In this document: positions 8,861 through 17,379 of the stretch, one piece after another | Numbering within the stretch: position 1 is the stretch's first letter | Layout: each line of letters starts with the position of its first letter | DNA from: Olavius algarvensis associated proteobacterium Delta 3 | GTDB lineage: Bacteria; Desulfobacterota; Desulfobacteria; Desulfobacterales; CAFBRK01 | Direction: 5' to 3' | DNA: 64,000 bases | NCBI GenBank assembly: GCA_903231505.1 | Contig: CAFBRK010000283.1 | Coordinates: 62,001 to 126,000 of the forward strand | Made by a program: the position numbers and the translations under genes | The notes under the pieces: model-generated | Database searches by the model: none | What the model was told of the DNA's origin: nothing | Seen by the model: the letters and a program-made list of their open reading frames with translations, nothing else

Positions 8861-8980
8861 CTACGGTATTTGGTATTGGGGATTGGGTATTCGGTCTTTT
8901 GGAAATCCGAACTGATACAAATCAGCGGGTAGTGATTGCGGTGTTAGCAGCTAATACCTGATACCGAATACCAAGTGCCC
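8861..8980. repeat. GGTATTGGG-type intergenic repeat, copy 1
   Basis: Starts right after the cupin stop codon. The left side is a run of GGTATT, GGTATTGGG and GATTGGGTATTCGG units; the right side carries the complement (AATACCTGATACCGAATACC), ending AAGTGCCC. The whole can fold into a long imperfect hairpin. Related elements are at 31137-31239, 33506-33545 (partial) and 60490-60774. Confidence 0.65.
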
Positions 8981-9036
8981 TTGCCTATATCCATCTCATA
9001 CCATCACGAGTGTTACGGTAAGGGGAGCATTAATTC

Positions 9037-9627
9037 ATGCCCAGGTACACGGGAATCAATCATCTGGCGATGGCCACCGGCGATATGGACGCGGCGATCC
9101 GGTTCTGGCGCGATCTTCTCGGGATGCGGCTGGTGGCCGGACTGGGCCATCCCGGATATCGCCACTATTTTTTCGAAATCTCGGGGCACGACATGATTGC
9201 TTTTTTCGAATGGCCCAACGTGCTGCCACTGGCAGAAAAAGATCACGGGGTCCCGGTCACGGGCCCGTATGCCTTCGATCACGTTTCTTTCGAGGTGGAA
9301 TCCGATGACGACCTGTGGGAGCTGAAAGATCGTCTGGAAGCGGCTGAGATCTGGGCATCGGAAGTAATTGACCACGGATTCATACATTCCATGTATACGT
9401 TCGATCCGAACAATATCCCCATTGAGTTCAGCGCGCCTGTTCCGGGGGTGAACCTGCGTGAAACGCCGGACATGCGCGATTCCCATCCCTCGGATATCAC
9501 CCTTGAGGGACCGGAGCCGCAGACCGGTAAATGGCCGGAGGTGACAACCCCGACACCCGGGAAAAACAAACAGATTTATCCGGGGGAGGGGACGATTTTC
9601 AGGCAAGGAAATGAGGGAAATGAATAG
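9037..9627 (+). CDS. VOC family (glyoxalase/dioxygenase-like) protein
   Basis: 196 residues. The first 135 form a vicinal-oxygen-chelate module: G-I-N-H-L-A-M-A-T-G-D-M-D with the first metal His, H-Y-F-F-E-I, F-D-H-V-S-F-E-V with the second His, and F-D-P-N-N-I-P-I-E-F with the metal Glu. The remaining C-terminal tail is proline-rich and probably unstructured. The family includes glyoxalase I, fosfomycin resistance enzymes and extradiol dioxygenases; which activity applies cannot be decided. ATG 9037 follows AGGGGAG with good spacing. A Rho-independent terminator lies about 110 bases downstream. Confidence 0.85.
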   Translation: MPRYTGINHLAMATGDMDAAIRFWRDLLGMRLVAGLGHPGYRHYFFEISGHDMIAFFEWPNVLPLAEKDHGVPVTGPYAFDHVSFEVESDDDLWELKDRLEAAEIWASEVIDHGFIHSMYTFDPNNIPIEFSAPVPGVNLRETPDMRDSHPSDITLEGPEPQTGKWPEVTTPTPGKNKQIYPGEGTIFRQGNEGNE

Positions 9628-9733
9628 CATTTCGAAAACCTCGACCAGAGGGCGTACCGGGTGACGAAATAATCTGGCGAATGAATAGATAAGAATAATC
9701 CTAAGGGTCGTTTAGGCCTGTCACCACATTTAA

Positions 9734-9772
9734 AAGACGCGGAACAGATTTGATTTTCCGCGCCTCTTTTTG
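9734..9772 (+). terminator. Rho-independent terminator after the VOC gene
   Basis: CGCGGAA (9738-9744) pairs with TTCCGCG (9756-9762) across an 11-base loop, followed by a T-rich tract ending about 9771. It is placed correctly to end the manA-cupin-VOC transcript. Confidence 0.75.
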
Positions 9773-9815
9773 TTTCATCATGGGTGTGCAAAGATAGCCG
9801 GAGTGCAATCGGCCT

Positions 9816-10253
9816 TCAGGGTCTTGATTTTCCTTCGGGGTCGGAATCGGTATCGGTATCGGAATCGGTCCTATGTGCGCCGTATTCTGATAAATCCTCC
9901 CCAACCGAGTATCCGCGCTGACCGAGCTTCGTCAGCATCGCAACGATTCGATCAAGCAAGAGTTTAGCTTCAGTATTGTTCTCCGAAGCAAGAGCTTCAC
10001 AAACTTCCAAAACATCCTGGGCGGCTGCACATTCCAATGCCGAACCGCGAGCAATCTCGAAGAACCTTCGCCTGTCGCCCTCAGTCGCCTTACCATTGCC
10101 CTCGGCGATATTCAGGGGTATCGCTTGTGACGCGCGGAGTAACTGGTCACGAGCGTTTCGATGACCTTTCAGGTGTTCACTGAACCGATAGACCCAACCA
10201 ACATATTTGAGGGATAATCGATACACATCCAGTTGCTCATATCCGAAAGTCAT
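9816..10253 (-). CDS. four helix bundle protein (S23/Avd-like family)
   Basis: 145 residues, all helical, with the family signature: an aromatic N-terminus (F-G-Y-E-Q-L-D-V-Y), Q-L-L-R-A-S-Q-A-I-P-L-N-I-A-E-G, and R-R-R-F-F-E-I-A-R-G-S-A-L-E-C. Relatives are encoded by 23S rRNA intervening sequences and by diversity-generating retroelements (Avd), but most, like this one, are solitary. The last 17 residues (T-D-S-D-T-D-T-D-S-D-P-E-G-K) come from a flanking DNA repeat and are probably an accidental extension. No reverse transcriptase or variable repeat is nearby, so there is no support for a retroelement here. Confidence 0.85.
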   Translation of the reverse strand: MTFGYEQLDVYRLSLKYVGWVYRFSEHLKGHRNARDQLLRASQAIPLNIAEGNGKATEGDRRRFFEIARGSALECAAAQDVLEVCEALASENNTEAKLLLDRIVAMLTKLGQRGYSVGEDLSEYGAHRTDSDTDTDSDPEGKSRP

Positions 10254-10302
10254 CGCCGTTTATCCTTCGATTCTGATTCCGATACCGATTCCGACCCCGA
10301 AA
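9834..10302. repeat. inverted repeats bracketing the four-helix-bundle gene
   Basis: Bases 9834-9856 and 10280-10302 are a perfect 23-base inverted repeat built from GGAATCGG and GGTATCGG units. Further degenerate units continue inward at 9857-9868 and 10268-10279. The 469-bp interval contains only the small four-helix-bundle gene. The left arm lies inside that gene and encodes its repetitive Thr-Asp-Ser-Asp tail. Confidence 0.7.
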
Positions 10303-10470
10303 AGAATTATTAACCATCCATGACAACTCTGCTTGACCGCGCGAGAGCATATCTTGCCATTCTGCGCATCGGTCGCTTTAGAAAATGGCATCAAGACTGT
10401 CATTGGTAATCCGGGTGCGGGTGGCGGCGTTGGATCATATGGCAATATCTGCCAACATATCCGGAACCGA

Positions 10471-12078
10471 TCACTTCCGTCTTACCCAAGCGACCATCAC
10501 GCCGGTCTGAAGTGCCGAAAGTCCCATAAAATAGATCATCCACAAGGGAATCCCCCACACTACAGGCTCTATCCTGTCCCACGCCCAGAAATCCATGCCA
10601 AGAACAAATATCGCGCCCAGGATATAAAAATACGGGTTCTGCAGCCATCCGGGCATTCGAAAGCGGGGTGTTCCTTCCCGGAAGGCCAGGATCACGTGGA
10701 CGACCAGGTAGACCATAAATGTTGCCAGCATGATCCACACCACCGGCAAAAAGATTCCGGCGGTCAATTTCTTAAAGAAAAAAAGAACCATCAGGGTCTC
10801 TCCGCACAGGATCGACAGGATGGCGGATGCCGCGAAAATCCGCTTGAAATAGAGCCCGAAAATCACCGTCGGAAACAGAACGGCGAGGCCGGTAAAGGTC
10901 TGGGTGGCAATTTGAAGGATGGTGGCCGATGGCTTGTAGGCCAGGGCCAGACCCGCCAATGCCAGAAAAATGACGAATATACGGCCTGAAAGACTGTTTG
11001 AAGACGATTCCCGCTTAAACAACGGTACAATGTCCCTGGTAAATATGGAACTCAAGGTGAGAAGCTGGGAGTCCATGGTGGACATGAGCGCGGCCAGCCC
11101 GGCGGCCATCACCAGCGCCGCCATCACATCGCCGGAGATGCTGGTCATCACCATCGGTAGGATCCGGTCCGCCTGTTTGCCCACAAGGTCGGGAAAGGAG
11201 AGGCGGCCGAGAACGCCCACAGCGATGGGCATGAAGAAGACAACGGTACATACCACCGGGTAAAACAGCATAATGTGGGAGAGATTCCGTTCGCTTTTTG
11301 CCGAAAAGAACCGTTGAAACAACTGGGGAAACATGGGATCGCAGAAAAACCAGAGCATGATGAAACTGAACCATATGCCGAGGGTATATTTTCCGGTGCC
11401 CCCGGGCCTGGAAAACAGCTCCGGCGCAGCGGCCATCACCTTCTGATTGGCCGCAACAAATCCCCCGTGATGGGAGGCCACCAGAATCAGGGACGCCAAA
11501 AGCAGCAGGAACATCACCGTACCCTGGAAGACATCGGTCCATGCCACAGCCCTGAGACCGCCCCGAAGCGTGTAGAGAACGATGATACCGGTCACCAGAA
11601 CACAGCCCCAGAGGTAGGGCAACCCCACCAGTTCCTCCAGCACGTAACCGGCAGCCATGGGCTGTAAAGCCAGGTAGGGGATGGTAAAGACGATCATGAC
11701 CAGGGCGAACAAAAAGGAGAGCAGGGGGCTTTTATAAATGTCCTTGACCAGCTCCGGCGGTGTCACCAACCCCCGGTCCCGTCCGAGCCGCCAGATCCTT
11801 CGTCCGAGAATCCAGAAGGTAAGGGCCATGAATCCGGTGCCGAATCCCATAATCGGGAAGAACGCGTATCCATCACGGTAGCCGGCTCCGGAGGTGCCGA
11901 AAACGGTAAACGCCGAAAAATTGGTAGCCACCATCGTTCCCAAGAGCACCAATGTGCCGAGGCCCCGGTCGGCCAGGAAATAAGTCTCCGGCGATGACTT
12001 CCAACGGGTACGGGCAATAAAGCCAATGGCCAGAACCAGAATAAAATACCCGACGAGAATCGTGATTTTTACCGTCAT
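10471..12078 (-). CDS. sodium:solute symporter (SSS family)
   Basis: 535-residue inner-membrane protein with about 13 hydrophobic helices. SSS features include Y-F-L-A-D-R-G-L-G and M-V-A-T-N-F-S-A-F-T-V-F-G in the first helices, G-L-R-A-V-A-W-T-D-V-F-Q-G (the conserved W-T-D-x-x-Q segment of TM6), and A-A-G-L-A-A-L-M-S-T-M-D-S-Q-L with the Na-site Ser residues. It should take up an organic solute with Na+. The substrate could be a carboxylate, proline, sugar or similar; neighbours do not help. The ATG at 12078 has a GGGGGG tract upstream, and a small hairpin of a repeat family sits just before that. Confidence 0.9.
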   Translation of the reverse strand: MTVKITILVGYFILVLAIGFIARTRWKSSPETYFLADRGLGTLVLLGTMVATNFSAFTVFGTSGAGYRDGYAFFPIMGFGTGFMALTFWILGRRIWRLGRDRGLVTPPELVKDIYKSPLLSFLFALVMIVFTIPYLALQPMAAGYVLEELVGLPYLWGCVLVTGIIVLYTLRGGLRAVAWTDVFQGTVMFLLLLASLILVASHHGGFVAANQKVMAAAPELFSRPGGTGKYTLGIWFSFIMLWFFCDPMFPQLFQRFFSAKSERNLSHIMLFYPVVCTVVFFMPIAVGVLGRLSFPDLVGKQADRILPMVMTSISGDVMAALVMAAGLAALMSTMDSQLLTLSSIFTRDIVPLFKRESSSNSLSGRIFVIFLALAGLALAYKPSATILQIATQTFTGLAVLFPTVIFGLYFKRIFAASAILSILCGETLMVLFFFKKLTAGIFLPVVWIMLATFMVYLVVHVILAFREGTPRFRMPGWLQNPYFYILGAIFVLGMDFWAWDRIEPVVWGIPLWMIYFMGLSALQTGVMVAWVRRK

Positions 12079-12089
12079 TCAAGCCCCCC

Positions 12090-12110
12090 TAAAATCGCTT
12101 TTCGATTTTA
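12090..12110. repeat. short palindromic repeat, copy 2, in the symporter 5' leader
   Basis: TAAAATCG, CTTTT loop, CGATTTTA: a perfect 8-bp stem immediately upstream of the symporter ribosome site on the minus-strand transcript. It is nearly identical to the hairpin in front of trpE (24558-24580). Confidence 0.65.
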
Positions 12111-12148
12111 TAGCGATTGTCAGAATTCCGTTCCGAAACCAAACTCAA

Positions 12149-12363
12149 GGTCCAGGGTGTGGATTTTTCTCTGCAAGATGTGAAAAATTCGCCTCAGCCT
12201 TCACGAAGGCACCCGTACATCACGTATTCGATGGAGGGAAACGATAGGTCCCTGGGCCTTTGCGGGAAAGCGTCGTGTGCCTTTGCCAAAACCGTTCAAG
12301 CGGAGAGGCTCCGGTATGACGCCGTAAGATTCATCTTGCAGAGAAAAATCCACACCCTGGACC
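12149..12363. mobile_element. MITE-like element with 32-bp terminal inverted repeats
   Basis: Bases 12149-12180 and 12332-12363 are perfect reverse complements over 32 bases, separated by 151 bp with no credible gene. The size (215 bp) and perfect termini fit a miniature inverted-repeat element, although no target-site duplication is obvious (flanks ACTCAA and CCCTAC). It could instead be a very long-range RNA hairpin in the symporter leader. It fills most of the gap between the symporter and the PEP-CTERM gene. Confidence 0.5.
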
Positions 12364-12457
12364 CCCTACCTTCAATCGGAACATATTTATGGCAACTGAT
12401 ATAGCTGTCGCAGCGAAGCTGCATTTTTTGATGTTCGGCAGTGCGAACGCACTGAAT

Positions 12458-12488
12458 AAAAAAGGCCACCCCTGAGGTCGGGATGGCC
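12458..12488 (-). terminator. Rho-independent terminator for the GH44/cohesin-like operon
   Basis: On the minus strand GGCCATCCC pairs with GGGGTGGCC across a 7-base loop and is followed directly by six T. It lies about 70 bases after the stop of the cohesin-like gene. A second small perfect hairpin, CAGTGCG-AA-CGCACTG, is just beyond it at 12439-12454. Confidence 0.8.
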
Positions 12489-12560
12489 AGTGCCTGAGCA
12501 TAACCTCTGTTTGTTACGATACGAATGAAGGTACGCAAATAACGAAATTCCGTTTCCCTG

Positions 12561-13190
12561 TCAAGGGAACACGTTCCAATAACGTCTCCGGAGGCCCATG
12601 AGGCCAATCAGGCCCGAACCCAGCATCCAGGCGGCTGTGGGGATAGGGACGGGATTTGTGTCAGCTTCCGGGTTGGCCGGCATGAATGCTGTCGCCCCCA
12701 GCAGACCTTCCTCGCCGAAGATCCCATAGTCTCCGGCCGGTGGGCCCAGAAAAAAACTCTCCGTGCCGAATGGCTCTGACGCCGGTGCGTCAAACGCAAG
12801 CGTTCCCAGCAGAATGTTACTTCCCCATACATCCGGCTCGCCAAGGGGGACTTCCCCGGCGATGCTGTCACCGTCATCCCATAACGGCGGGAATAAAAGA
12901 TCGTATTGGAAGTAGGTGCTGTTCGGAGTGAAGCTCACAAATGTCAGATAGGAGCCGCTGTCTCCGGGACTCGAGATGTAAGTCCCCCCTCCGTCGAAGC
13001 TCAGATCGAAGCCAAATCCGTAGATCGCATCCACTTCGTCGATGTCGGCCCTAAGGTCCAGGTACACCGCGTCCGCCGGTCCATACATCTGGCTGAGCGG
13101 ATCGAACCAGAGCGACGTTGCGCTCTCGGCCCTGGTTGCCGGAAAAGCAATGCAGAGGCCCGAGAGTAGGACGAGTAGCATTTTTTTCAC
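12561..13190 (-). CDS. cohesin-like secreted protein with VPxPA/PEP-CTERM sorting tail
   Basis: 209 residues. An N-terminal signal peptide (M-K-K-M-L-L-V-L-L-S-G-L-C) is followed by a beta-rich domain resembling cohesins: V-Y-L-D-L-R-A-D-I near its start, then Y-G-F-G-F-D-L-S-F-D, and a later L-G-T-L-A-F-D-A-P strand. The C-terminus is a sorting signal: V-P-I-P-T-A-A-W-M-L-G-S-G-L-I-G-L-M-G then a basic cluster R-R-R, the pattern recognised by exosortases. The protein should be exported, processed and left on the cell surface or in matrix. It is 49 bases downstream of a GH44 gene that ends in a dockerin-like domain, suggesting the two proteins bind each other. The cohesin call is by pattern only and moderate. 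Confidence 0.7.
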   Translation of the reverse strand: MKKMLLVLLSGLCIAFPATRAESATSLWFDPLSQMYGPADAVYLDLRADIDEVDAIYGFGFDLSFDGGGTYISSPGDSGSYLTFVSFTPNSTYFQYDLLFPPLWDDGDSIAGEVPLGEPDVWGSNILLGTLAFDAPASEPFGTESFFLGPPAGDYGIFGEEGLLGATAFMPANPEADTNPVPIPTAAWMLGSGLIGLMGLRRRYWNVFP

Positions 13191-13239
13191 AGGCGCGATT
13201 TCCTTTGGTTGTCCGTTGCCCGGCAGTGGTGATGTCCAG

Positions 13240-16200
13240 CTACCGGAATATGAGGGTTCTCAATATCCTGTAGTCATTTATGGTGACACATCCGTCGTGG
13301 TCGAGGTCTGCCTCGGACCTGAAATTGGGCGCCCCATCGCAGGATCGATAACAGGGCCGGAACTCGAGGTAATCACTGTAGTCGCGGTCCCCGTCATTGT
13401 CCAAATCGCCCGGCACGGCGACGACGCTCTCTTTCTCGAGCCGGAACAGGGTGACACTCAGTGGCGGCAAGGTGTGCAGAAAGGAATTATTCAGGATACC
13501 GGTTATGTCGGCGATACGTTCCGGTGCCGTCGATACAGAGGTCAGCTGGTAAACCTCTGCCTGAACCAGTGTGTCGACATGACTGATCTGCGTCTCAATA
13601 TCAAGCCATTCGGTTGTCTTGTTGATGGCAAGGACGCCCATGCGTTCGGTATCTCCGGAATACAAGCTGGCATAGACGGAAGTTTTCCCGACGTCTGCTG
13701 TGACAGCGGAAATGCTGATGTCGCCGAAACCGTTGTCTGCCCCGTCACAGTTTCGATACATATCAAAGGCGCTGTAGCAAAAACTGCAATCGCTGCAAAG
13801 ACGCCAGAAGTTGGCGGCAACTATACCCTCACGGCCAAAGATGCCAAGGACGTCCGCCTGGGCAATCCCTCCGGAAATGTGTCCACAGCCTCCATAGTAG
13901 TACTCGGTAAACGCCAGACCGGTCCCGGGATAATGGGTTTGAATTTTATCATGTAATCTGGGAATCAAATTAACGGGGCCTCCGATACTTTGCGAGATCC
14001 AACTGTCCTCTGTATAGGTGGAATCCCAGAGGGAGCGGGGTGCCTGAATCCTGGCCTCGACGATGACAGGATCTGTTTCTTCGGAGATAATACGTCTGCC
14101 GTCGCTGCTCATCGCCTCTGGATACCAGTGAAGGTCCAGGATGTCCAACAAGCGGCGTCCCGTTATATCCTCTTCCTGTTTCATTGAATCCAGATAATAC
14201 TCGAGGAAATCGCGCCCATTGCGGTCGGGCGCGTCCTGCAAGGTGACGTACCCGTACCACCCATAGGAGACCGGGCCGAAGATTACCGCATCCGCCGCGA
14301 TGTCTTTAATGGCAGAGGCGAATTCAATCGTCTTGCCGACAAGTTCTTCGTATGTGACGGCATCCTCATGGATGCGATGGTGCGTCTCCGCCCACAGGTC
14401 GGGCTCGTTGTCGAGACTGTAAAATATGGCGCCGTCGGGAAGATAGAATTCGAGCCAATTCACGAACTCGTCCTGGTACGTTGTATCATCTGAAAGATCC
14501 GGCGCAAGGCTCAAATCACCGCTCTTCCTGGCCACTGAAACATGAAAGCGTGTGGTGAGATAGTTCGGCGTTTGGGCAACATCACCGTCGGCATTTTTGT
14601 CGGCCGCCACGTACCCCTGGATCGGCACGGTGACCAGGGCCGCCGCCTCGGAGTCGTGGGCGGTCTCCACGCGCGCAGCAACCGCCTCGCCGGGCGTGTC
14701 GCACACTGCTGGGTCGCTGCAAAGGTAGGCGTCGTTCTGGTTATACCAGTCGGTGCCGGCATTGGAGGCGTTGTTTTCCCAGTTGTAGGTCGTCCATCTA
14801 TTTCCACCCAATCGAAGCAGGGTCAGGTTATGTGCCGATCCGGGCCAGGCCCCCATATCTCCTGTGCCGAGGTAGTCGTAGTAATTATCGCCATAGACAT
14901 AAGGGGAAATCGGGCGAACATCTTCAGCGGAATCGATCATGAACTGAACATCATGGGTGCCGGGTGCCGCGGTGGTGAAACTCAGAGGGGAAGACTCGGC
15001 CTGATTGTCGAAGAGATCCCGGGAAACCACATAGAACTGATACGTGGTCTCTTGCAAAAGCCCTGTTATCACCATGCAATGATCCACCACAGGCGTCAAA
15101 TCAACAGCTTGGCTCGAAAAACCATGTACACCGTAGAACACTTTCGAATCGGCCATTCGGTCCGTTTGCCAGCAAATGGTGGCCCGGTTCCACTTGATGT
15201 CTTGTTCCGGGATGTGGATAGCCGTTATGGCCGGCGGCGTCGTGGGAATCGGGGGCGTCGTGAACGTTCCTTCGCGGATAACGGCGTTCCCATCCACAGC
15301 CGTATCTAACTGGTGATCGGATACGACAAGTCTGTATTGATAGGTCGTGTCATAAAGCAGCCCGGCCAAGGTCAGTTCGTGCACCTTCTCATATGTTGGT
15401 GAGATTATCCTTCCAACACTGAAGTCGTTGATGCCATATTCGAAGATAAAATCCGTATGTTCATCCGTTGTCCATTGGAAAGCAGCGGTGTTGGATGTTG
15501 CACCGATAGTGACATCCATATCTGATAAGATCGGCGGTGTTTGATCTGGGATCCATTCCAGGTAGATGTCGTCCAGATAATAGGCTGGGCGGGCCTCCTC
15601 GGAAGAATTAAACAGTACGATGGAGTGAAACCGTTCCCCGTTTATAAGCAGATCTGCCAGGGGTATCGTTACCTCATACCAGTGATCTGTAACGGTCATT
15701 TCCGTGTGTGTATACTTTCGGAGATACGTATCCGAGACATAGGCGGCACCCGTGGAAACCTGGAGTGTATCTATGCCTTCAAGGTTGTTGCCAGGGTTGA
15801 AACGGAATTTAAGACTTTTATACTGATTGGGATACATCCAGTGAACATCCCAGCTTTCCGTTCTGCGGTCCAACACAAAGGCCCCCCATCCCCCGTCACA
15901 ATGGACGACTTCCAAAACAGATCCCGGGCGCCCAGTATACGTCGCCGTGCTGTTGTGAGCCGGCAGCATCCCATTCGAACAGGGCCATCCCGTAAAAAGC
16001 CACTCCCCGGAAAGCTCGTTGTCGTAAACCGCTTCGTTTTCACTCTCGCTGATGGACCCTATCCCCGTGAATTCCGAAGTCTCGGTAGAATTGCGGGGAT
16101 CGTCCGAAGTAATGGTCACGAAGGCGCTGAAGTCTCCTTCAGACAGAGGGGAAAACGTTACCCGCATGGTGCACGAGTCTCCTGGGGAAACGGTCATCGG

Positions 16201-16965
16201 CAGACTGCTGCTGCATGGGTCGGAACCCCCGGAAAGACTCAACGAAAAATTTGTCGGATCGGATAGAGAAACATCCCAGATGTTCAGATCTGCGAGTCCG
16301 TTATTGGAGATCAGAAGATCGGAAGCACCGGATGATCCGATGAGATTCACAGCAAAGTAGTATCTACGGGGTGACACGTTAATTTGAGGCAGGTTTACAA
16401 GTCTGACGTCATCTATGTACACCGGCATTTCGTTATCGGAGCCCGGATTGTACAGACGGATGCTGTTGAACAAACCGGTGGTGAGCCCCATATCGTCAAA
16501 GGAAACCTGAACCCGCTCCCATTCTCCGGCAGGCACAGCCCCCTGGGACAGAATGCTGTTTAAATCCAACCGGCCTTCAGCGTTTTCACCATGATATATA
16601 TCCAGCCATAAATGCTGTCCGCCCCCGTTGCCGCCGTGGATCCAGAATTCAATCCAGGGATAGTCCGATACATCGATGTCCAAAGAAGATGACAGGACAA
16701 GTCCCTGCCATTGTTCAGGTTCAAAGAATATGGAGAACGCGCCGGAATGGACCACCTGGGTGCCGGCCAGATCCCGGCTGATCCATGAAGCGCTTTCGTC
16801 CAAAAATCCGTTTCGCAATTGATCGTCGTAAATCGTCAGTGTCGCGGACTGGGGAAACGCCGGTGAACAAAAAACGGATAGGCTCAGGGCACAGATAAGC
16901 ATTCCCGCACACCACATCCGGAAGGTATTGCCATAAGGCCGTAATCTGTCGGAGAACGCTCCCAT
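13240..16965 (-). CDS. secreted GH44 endoglucanase/xyloglucanase with Fn3 and dockerin-like modules
   Basis: About 1,241 residues (numbering below uses an alternative start at 16998). Order: signal peptide ending A-F-P-Q about residue 50; galactose-binding-like module 55-200; choice-of-anchor-D/Ig-like module about 205-315 with a paired-Cys segment; second CBM-like module 325-485; two Fn3-like modules 488-582 and 590-677; GH44 catalytic domain about 680-1190; dockerin-like tail 1197-1252. GH44 signatures are L-R-L-G-G-N-R-W-T-T-Y-N-W-E-N-N-A-S-N-A (728-747), the acid/base Glu865 in D-N-E-P and nucleophile Glu1032 in F-T-E-Y-Y-Y-G-G. The tail has two EF-hand-like loops, D-L-D-N-D-G-D and D-L-D-H-D-G-C. 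It should cleave beta-1,4-glucans or xyloglucan outside the cell. ATG 16965 has GGAG eight bases upstream, unlike 16998. Confidence 0.88.
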   Translation of the reverse strand: MGAFSDRLRPYGNTFRMWCAGMLICALSLSVFCSPAFPQSATLTIYDDQLRNGFLDESASWISRDLAGTQVVHSGAFSIFFEPEQWQGLVLSSSLDIDVSDYPWIEFWIHGGNGGGQHLWLDIYHGENAEGRLDLNSILSQGAVPAGEWERVQVSFDDMGLTTGLFNSIRLYNPGSDNEMPVYIDDVRLVNLPQINVSPRRYYFAVNLIGSSGASDLLISNNGLADLNIWDVSLSDPTNFSLSLSGGSDPCSSSLPMTVSPGDSCTMRVTFSPLSEGDFSAFVTITSDDPRNSTETSEFTGIGSISESENEAVYDNELSGEWLFTGWPCSNGMLPAHNSTATYTGRPGSVLEVVHCDGGWGAFVLDRRTESWDVHWMYPNQYKSLKFRFNPGNNLEGIDTLQVSTGAAYVSDTYLRKYTHTEMTVTDHWYEVTIPLADLLINGERFHSIVLFNSSEEARPAYYLDDIYLEWIPDQTPPILSDMDVTIGATSNTAAFQWTTDEHTDFIFEYGINDFSVGRIISPTYEKVHELTLAGLLYDTTYQYRLVVSDHQLDTAVDGNAVIREGTFTTPPIPTTPPAITAIHIPEQDIKWNRATICWQTDRMADSKVFYGVHGFSSQAVDLTPVVDHCMVITGLLQETTYQFYVVSRDLFDNQAESSPLSFTTAAPGTHDVQFMIDSAEDVRPISPYVYGDNYYDYLGTGDMGAWPGSAHNLTLLRLGGNRWTTYNWENNASNAGTDWYNQNDAYLCSDPAVCDTPGEAVAARVETAHDSEAAALVTVPIQGYVAADKNADGDVAQTPNYLTTRFHVSVARKSGDLSLAPDLSDDTTYQDEFVNWLEFYLPDGAIFYSLDNEPDLWAETHHRIHEDAVTYEELVGKTIEFASAIKDIAADAVIFGPVSYGWYGYVTLQDAPDRNGRDFLEYYLDSMKQEEDITGRRLLDILDLHWYPEAMSSDGRRIISEETDPVIVEARIQAPRSLWDSTYTEDSWISQSIGGPVNLIPRLHDKIQTHYPGTGLAFTEYYYGGCGHISGGIAQADVLGIFGREGIVAANFWRLCSDCSFCYSAFDMYRNCDGADNGFGDISISAVTADVGKTSVYASLYSGDTERMGVLAINKTTEWLDIETQISHVDTLVQAEVYQLTSVSTAPERIADITGILNNSFLHTLPPLSVTLFRLEKESVVAVPGDLDNDGDRDYSDYLEFRPCYRSCDGAPNFRSEADLDHDGCVTINDYRILRTLIFR

Positions 16966-17379
16966 CGCCGGGGCTCCATGCGTGCACGAGAGAGGCAAGC
17001 AGGCTGGGCGTTACAGACAACAGTCTGCGTTTCGATAAAATCTGTGATTGCCGGTTTACCCTGGTTCTATTGCTGACGAGAAGTGCTTCTCTGAATGAAG
17101 CGCTGGGGTGAGATGCCGTTTTCCAATATCATTGAGACAGAAAATACAGGTGAAGGTTCCGCTGCCACCGTGCCCCATTGTGTTCGGATCCGATAACCGG
17201 TTTACTGGCTTTAGAACTATCCCCACAACGGCGGGTAACGCTTTCGCCTGATGAGCAATGTTGTCGCGGTTTATAAACCTAACGCGATAACGGTATTTTC
17301 TTATAGGAGCCCGGATCCGGGTGTCAAGTGGAATCATTCGGTCATGCGTCATCAGTCGGGCCTTCTGCAGCACGGTTGA
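16966..17379 (-). other. long structured leader and promoter region upstream of the GH44 gene
   Basis: 414 bases without a convincing gene. From the promoter at 17300-17327 the transcript would carry a leader of about 325 nucleotides. Its 5' part folds well: bases 17248-17280 form GTT-A-TCGCG ... GGTTTATAAACC ... CGCGA-C-AAC, a nested hairpin. Further along are GGCGAAAGC and an AAAGCC segment. Length and structure would suit a riboswitch or protein-binding leader, but I could not match it to a known class, including the c-di-GMP-I consensus. Confidence 0.45.
17300..17327 (-). promoter_or_regulatory. sigma70-like promoter for the GH44/cohesin-like operon
   Basis: Minus-strand TTGACA (17322-17327), 16-base spacer, TATAAG (17300-17305). 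The spacer contains a perfect 12-base palindrome, CCCGGATCCGGG (17310-17321), which could be an operator. It lies 50 bases past the trpA stop. Confidence 0.65.

Noticed and set aside
9816..10253. Diversity-generating retroelement, because the four-helix protein resembles Avd
   Set aside because: No reverse transcriptase, template repeat or variable repeat is present within several kilobases.
13042..13956. A 304-codon plus-strand frame opposite the GH44 3' end
   Set aside because: Antisense to the dockerin-like and GH44 coding region, with no ribosome site and no recognisable domain.
17056..17373. 105-codon minus-strand frame and a possible c-di-GMP-I riboswitch in the GH44 leader
   Set aside because: The frame overlaps a strong promoter and hairpin and has no recognisable domain or ribosome site. 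The leader lacks the GEMM core (no GACGCAAAGCC-type block), so only an unnamed structured leader is reported.
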